From: Patulibacter sp040675535
GTDB lineage: Bacteria; Actinomycetota; Thermoleophilia; Solirubrobacterales; Solirubrobacteraceae
DNA: 64,000 nt
NCBI RefSeq assembly: GCF_040675535.1
Contig: NZ_JBFAPC010000006.1
Coordinates: 1 to 64,000 of the forward strand
Reading direction: 5' to 3'
Translations under genes and position numbers: made by a program
Shown: positions 61,190 to 64,000 of the stretch, in pieces
Layout: every line of letters starts with the position of its first letter
Numbering within the stretch: position 1 is the first letter of the stretch
Notes under the pieces: generated by a model
Told to the model about the DNA's origin: nothing
Databases searched by the model: none
Seen by the model: the letters and a program-made list of their open reading frames with translations, nothing else

Positions 61190-62782
61190 TCAGCGCGGGG
61201 CGCGCGCGTAGAGGTCGGCGTGCGCGTCGCGGACGACGTGCTTCTGGACCTTGCCGGTCGAGGTGCGCGGGAGGGCGTCGACGACGACGATCGCCTTCGG
61301 GATCTTGTACGCGTCCACGTGGGCGCGCATGGCCGCGCGGATCGCGTCCGGGTCCAGCTCGGTGCCGGCGGCGGGGACGACGAAGGCGGTGATCGCCTCG
61401 CTCCAGCGCTCGTGGGGGAGCCCGACGACGACCGCGTCGGCCACGTTCGGCTCGGCCGCGTAGAGCGCCTTCTCGACCTCGATCGACGCGACGTTCTCGC
61501 CGCCGGTCTTGATGACGTCCTTCGAGCGGTCGGTGAACCAGAGGAGCCCCTCGTCGTCGAGGTGCCCGACGTCGCCGGAGTGGAACCAGCCGTGCGCGAA
61601 CGCCGCCTCCGTCGCCTCGGGGTTGCCGAGGTAGCCGGTCATCGTGTGCGGACCGCGGTAGACGATCTCGCCCGTCTCGCCGCGGGGGAGGATCGTCCCC
61701 TCCTCGCCCATGATCTCGACGTGCACGTTGGCGACCGGCGTGCCGGCCGCGCCGGGGTGGGAGAGCTGGTGCTCGGGCCGGAAGATCGTCGTCGTCGGGC
61801 TCATCTCCGTCTGGCCGAAGAGGAGGTAGAAGCCGCAGTCGAAGACGTCGAGACAGCGCTTCAGCGTGTCCTGCGGCATCGGCGCCATCGCGTAGAGCGC
61901 GCGGCGCAGGCTGGAGAGGTCGCGCTGCCCGATCGTGGGGTGGTCGAGCATCTCGCGGTACATCATCGGCAGGCCGAAGATCTGGGTCAGCGACTCGCGC
62001 TCGATCAGCCCCAGCAGCGTCTCCGCGTCGAAGCCGCGCAGGACGTTGATCGACGCCCCGACCATGATCGCCGTGGTGCAGTGGCAGTTCAGCTGCGCGG
62101 TGTGGAACATCGGCATCATCGCCGCGAAGCGGTCGTCGCCCCGGAACTGCCCCTCGATCGCCATCGTCATCGACTCGAGGTAGACCGCGGCGTGGTTGCC
62201 GATCACGCCCTTGGGCGCCGAGGTCGTGCCGCTGGTGTAGAGGTACGTCAGCGGATCGCGGTCGCCGACGAGGTGCTCGGGCTCGGCGTCGTCGGCGTGC
62301 GCGGCCAGCGCGGAGAAGGCGGTGGCCGGCCGGCCGGCGACGGTCTCGGGGCCATCGCCGATCACGACGACGTCGCGCAGCGCCGCCGCGTCGGCCAGCG
62401 ACGGGGCGATGACGTCGACGAGGCCCGCCTCGACGACCAGGCTTCGGGCCCCGGAGTCGTGGAGGACGTGGGCGACCTCGTCGGGACGCCACCCGAGGTT
62501 GATCGGCACGCAGACCAGGCCGGTCTTCGCGCACGCGTAGTAGGTGGCCAGGAACTCGATGCTGTTGCCCGACGCCAGGGCCACGGCGTCCCCGTGCGCC
62601 AGACCGCGGGCGCTGAACGCGTTGGCGAGCCGGTTGACGAGCGCGTTGAACTGCGTGTAGGTCAGGCGACGGTCGCCCTGGACGAGCGCCTCGGCGGTGG
62701 GGGTCCGCGAGGCGCTCCGCGTCAGGCTGTCACCGACGTTGATGCGGTGGATGAGGTTGTCGGACAGGGGATCGACGGGCAT
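61190..62782 (-). CDS. Acyl-CoA synthetase/AMP-forming ligase
   Basis: The product is 530 aa from ATG 62782 (GGAG 8 nt before; -10 TATGAT at 62812-62817). AMP-binding signatures include YLYTSGTTSAPKGVIG (P-loop), FGQTEMSPTT, HSGDVGHLDDEGLLWFTDRS (ATP/ribose) and the catalytic Lys region LPRTSTGKVQKH. It activates a carboxylic acid, probably a medium or aryl chain, to a CoA thioester. The acid specificity is not determinable. The nearby SCP2/acyl-CoA dehydrogenase pair suggests lipid or sterol use. Confidence 0.9.
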   Translation of the reverse strand: MPVDPLSDNLIHRINVGDSLTRSASRTPTAEALVQGDRRLTYTQFNALVNRLANAFSARGLAHGDAVALASGNSIEFLATYYACAKTGLVCVPINLGWRPDEVAHVLHDSGARSLVVEAGLVDVIAPSLADAAALRDVVVIGDGPETVAGRPATAFSALAAHADDAEPEHLVGDRDPLTYLYTSGTTSAPKGVIGNHAAVYLESMTMAIEGQFRGDDRFAAMMPMFHTAQLNCHCTTAIMVGASINVLRGFDAETLLGLIERESLTQIFGLPMMYREMLDHPTIGQRDLSSLRRALYAMAPMPQDTLKRCLDVFDCGFYLLFGQTEMSPTTTIFRPEHQLSHPGAAGTPVANVHVEIMGEEGTILPRGETGEIVYRGPHTMTGYLGNPEATEAAFAHGWFHSGDVGHLDDEGLLWFTDRSKDVIKTGGENVASIEVEKALYAAEPNVADAVVVGLPHERWSEAITAFVVPAAGTELDPDAIRAAMRAHVDAYKIPKAIVVVDALPRTSTGKVQKHVVRDAHADLYARAPR

Positions 62783-63033
62783 GCGCACGGCTCCGGGACG
62801 GGGATCCGCCGATCATATGGCGGGACCTCGGGGCGGTGGGACAGGAACCACCCGGAGCCCTCGACGTTCCGGCGAAGCGACCGTAATTCGGCGTAGAACA
62901 CGGCGTGGTGATCGCCGCCGATCGGCCTGGGGCGTTGCGAAACTCCGCAGTGTGCACAGCGTCCGCATGCCCTAGGCTCGCAGCCGTCGACGATCCCCAC
63001 GGCGACTCCAGTACCCGATCCAGGATCGTCTTC

Positions 63034-63351
63034 GTGTCCACGTTCGCACCGTCCCTCCGCCCTGCCCGCACGCGCAGGCCGGCCACCGTCACCGCCCGGG
63101 AGCTCGAGATCATCGAGCTCGTCGTCGACGGGTTGACCAACCCGGAGATCGGGCTCCGGCTCGAGATCTCGCCGCGCACCGTGCAGTCGCACCTCGCGTC
63201 GGCGATGCGCAAGCTCGGCACCCGCACAAGGACGCAGCTCGCCGTCTCGGCGCTCCGCGCGGAGCTCGTCGAGCTGCACCCCGCGCCCGCGCTGCTGCCC
63301 GCCCCCGTCGCCGGGGTCCCGTCGCTGACCGCGGCGGATCTCGCCGCCTGA
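63034..63351 (+). CDS. One-domain LuxR-type DNA-binding protein
   Basis: The product is 105 aa from GTG 63034; CAGGAT ends 7 nt before it. It consists of a GerE HTH: TARELEIIELVVDGLTNPEI, RLEISPRTVQSHLASAMRKL. There is no receiver or ligand-binding domain. A Pro/Ala-rich tail of about 30 residues follows. The TetR-like gene starts 7 nt later on the same strand, so they are probably one operon. Confidence 0.8.
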   Translation: MSTFAPSLRPARTRRPATVTARELEIIELVVDGLTNPEIGLRLEISPRTVQSHLASAMRKLGTRTRTQLAVSALRAELVELHPAPALLPAPVAGVPSLTAADLAA

Positions 63352-63358
63352 CGACCCG

Positions 63359-64000
63359 GTGCCGCAACAGGCGGGATCGGCGACGGGCTCCGCGCGAGAG
63401 GGCATCGCGAACGCCGCGCTGGAGATGCTGGGGGAGGCGGGGCTCGACGACCTCGTCCGTGTGCTGACGCCCGAGCGGCTGGCGACGGTCGGCTCGTGGT
63501 CGCCGTCGACCGTCAGGTATCACTTCGGTGGCCGCCGCGACGAGGACGGTCCGCGGGACTTCGCCTTTCGCCGGCGCAAGCTGGCGCTCGCGGTGCTCGA
63601 CCTCGTGGTGGAGCGGACGGAGGAGTCGACCGAGGCAGCGATCGAGCGCTGGCGCGCGGCGATCGACGACCTGCCGATCGACCAGGACCTCGACGGGGTC
63701 CTGCGGGCGGTGGTCGACAACATCGCCTCGTTCGTCCCCGGCGCATCGGAGGACGACATCTCCGCTCGTGACCGCGCCTACCACCTGGCCGTGGCCGTCG
63801 CCGACGAGGACCCCGACGCCGCGAGGCTCCTGCGGGCCTCGCGCCAGCGGCAGATCGCGGCGTGGGCCCCGGCGCTCCGGGCGTTCCTGGACGCGGTCGG
63901 ACTCGAGCTCCGTCCCGAGCAGCGGATCGAGGACCTCGCCAACGCGCTCTACGCGCTCTTCGACGGGCACCTGCTCCGCCTGCGCTTCGATCCCACGTCC
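63359..64000 (+). CDS. TetR-like regulator, 3' end outside window
   Basis: From GTG 63359 the frame is open to the end of the window (214 codons). The N-terminus (REGIANAALEMLGEAGLDDL, RLATVGSWSPSTVRYHFGGR) resembles a TetR HTH with STVRYHF as recognition helix. The rest is helical (VLDLVVERTEESTEAAIERW). It follows the LuxR-type gene by 7 nt. Codon use is typical of the window. Confidence 0.75.
   Translation, partial: MPQQAGSATGSAREGIANAALEMLGEAGLDDLVRVLTPERLATVGSWSPSTVRYHFGGRRDEDGPRDFAFRRRKLALAVLDLVVERTEESTEAAIERWRAAIDDLPIDQDLDGVLRAVVDNIASFVPGASEDDISARDRAYHLAVAVADEDPDAARLLRASRQRQIAAWAPALRAFLDAVGLELRPEQRIEDLANALYALFDGHLLRLRFDPTS

Overview
The window is about 73% G+C by eye, with G or C in almost every third codon position, frequent GTG starts and actinobacterial families (DUF4235, zinc-finger sigma factor, FtsB/DivIC after enolase). 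The gene set fits a deep-branching actinobacterium of the Thermoleophilia/Solirubrobacterales type (Patulibacter- or Conexibacter-like). That placement is inference; there is no rRNA here to settle it.

Positions 1-28,335 are a housekeeping block built on the classic order prs - rplY - pth - mfd - foldase - mazG - eno - ftsB - ppx. It is interrupted by two secreted glycosidases, a DUF4235 protein, a reversed guaB, a class I aldolase, a thermonuclease, a zinc-ribbon rhomboid-like protein without its catalytic serine, a sigma factor fused to a zinc finger and secreted-type tail, and a membrane adenylate cyclase.

Positions 28,600-36,600 are accessory and decaying. An intact initiator tRNA-fMet (29,787-29,860) is flanked by remnants: a TfoX-like C-terminus, a GNAT toxin fragment, a collapsed secreted protein, and a divergent TetR/epimerase pair that has lost both heads in what looks like one deletion. 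An intact DUF1778/GNAT toxin-antitoxin pair (35,782-36,577) carries the complete version of the fragment beside the tRNA.

Positions 36,772-48,750 hold a two-gene secreted unit: a 1,101-aa protein with a PKD-like and two ILEI/FAM3-like modules, translationally overlapping a beta-lactamase-fold protein whose Ser and Lys are replaced. Next come a cyclase-AAA-TPR signalling protein, a Crp-like regulator and a zinc-ribbon peptide, then a collagen-like 5'-nucleotidase and the remains of a three-gene ABC exporter collapsed by deletions.

Positions 48,900-58,720 encode large secreted multidomain proteins (SdiA-regulated/lamin-tail/collagen protein; secreted amidase) and an SCP2 plus acyl-CoA dehydrogenase pair. 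Positions 58,829-60,453 are the glnK-amt ammonium module, with a PII protein lacking Tyr51. The end of the window has a microprotein, an acyl-CoA ligase, a one-domain LuxR protein and an incomplete TetR-like gene.

A recurring signal is a TANNNT-type -10 hexamer ending 6-8 nt before the start codon, with no Shine-Dalgarno. It is seen at about 21 genes and implies widespread leaderless transcription; it also helped choose several GTG starts.
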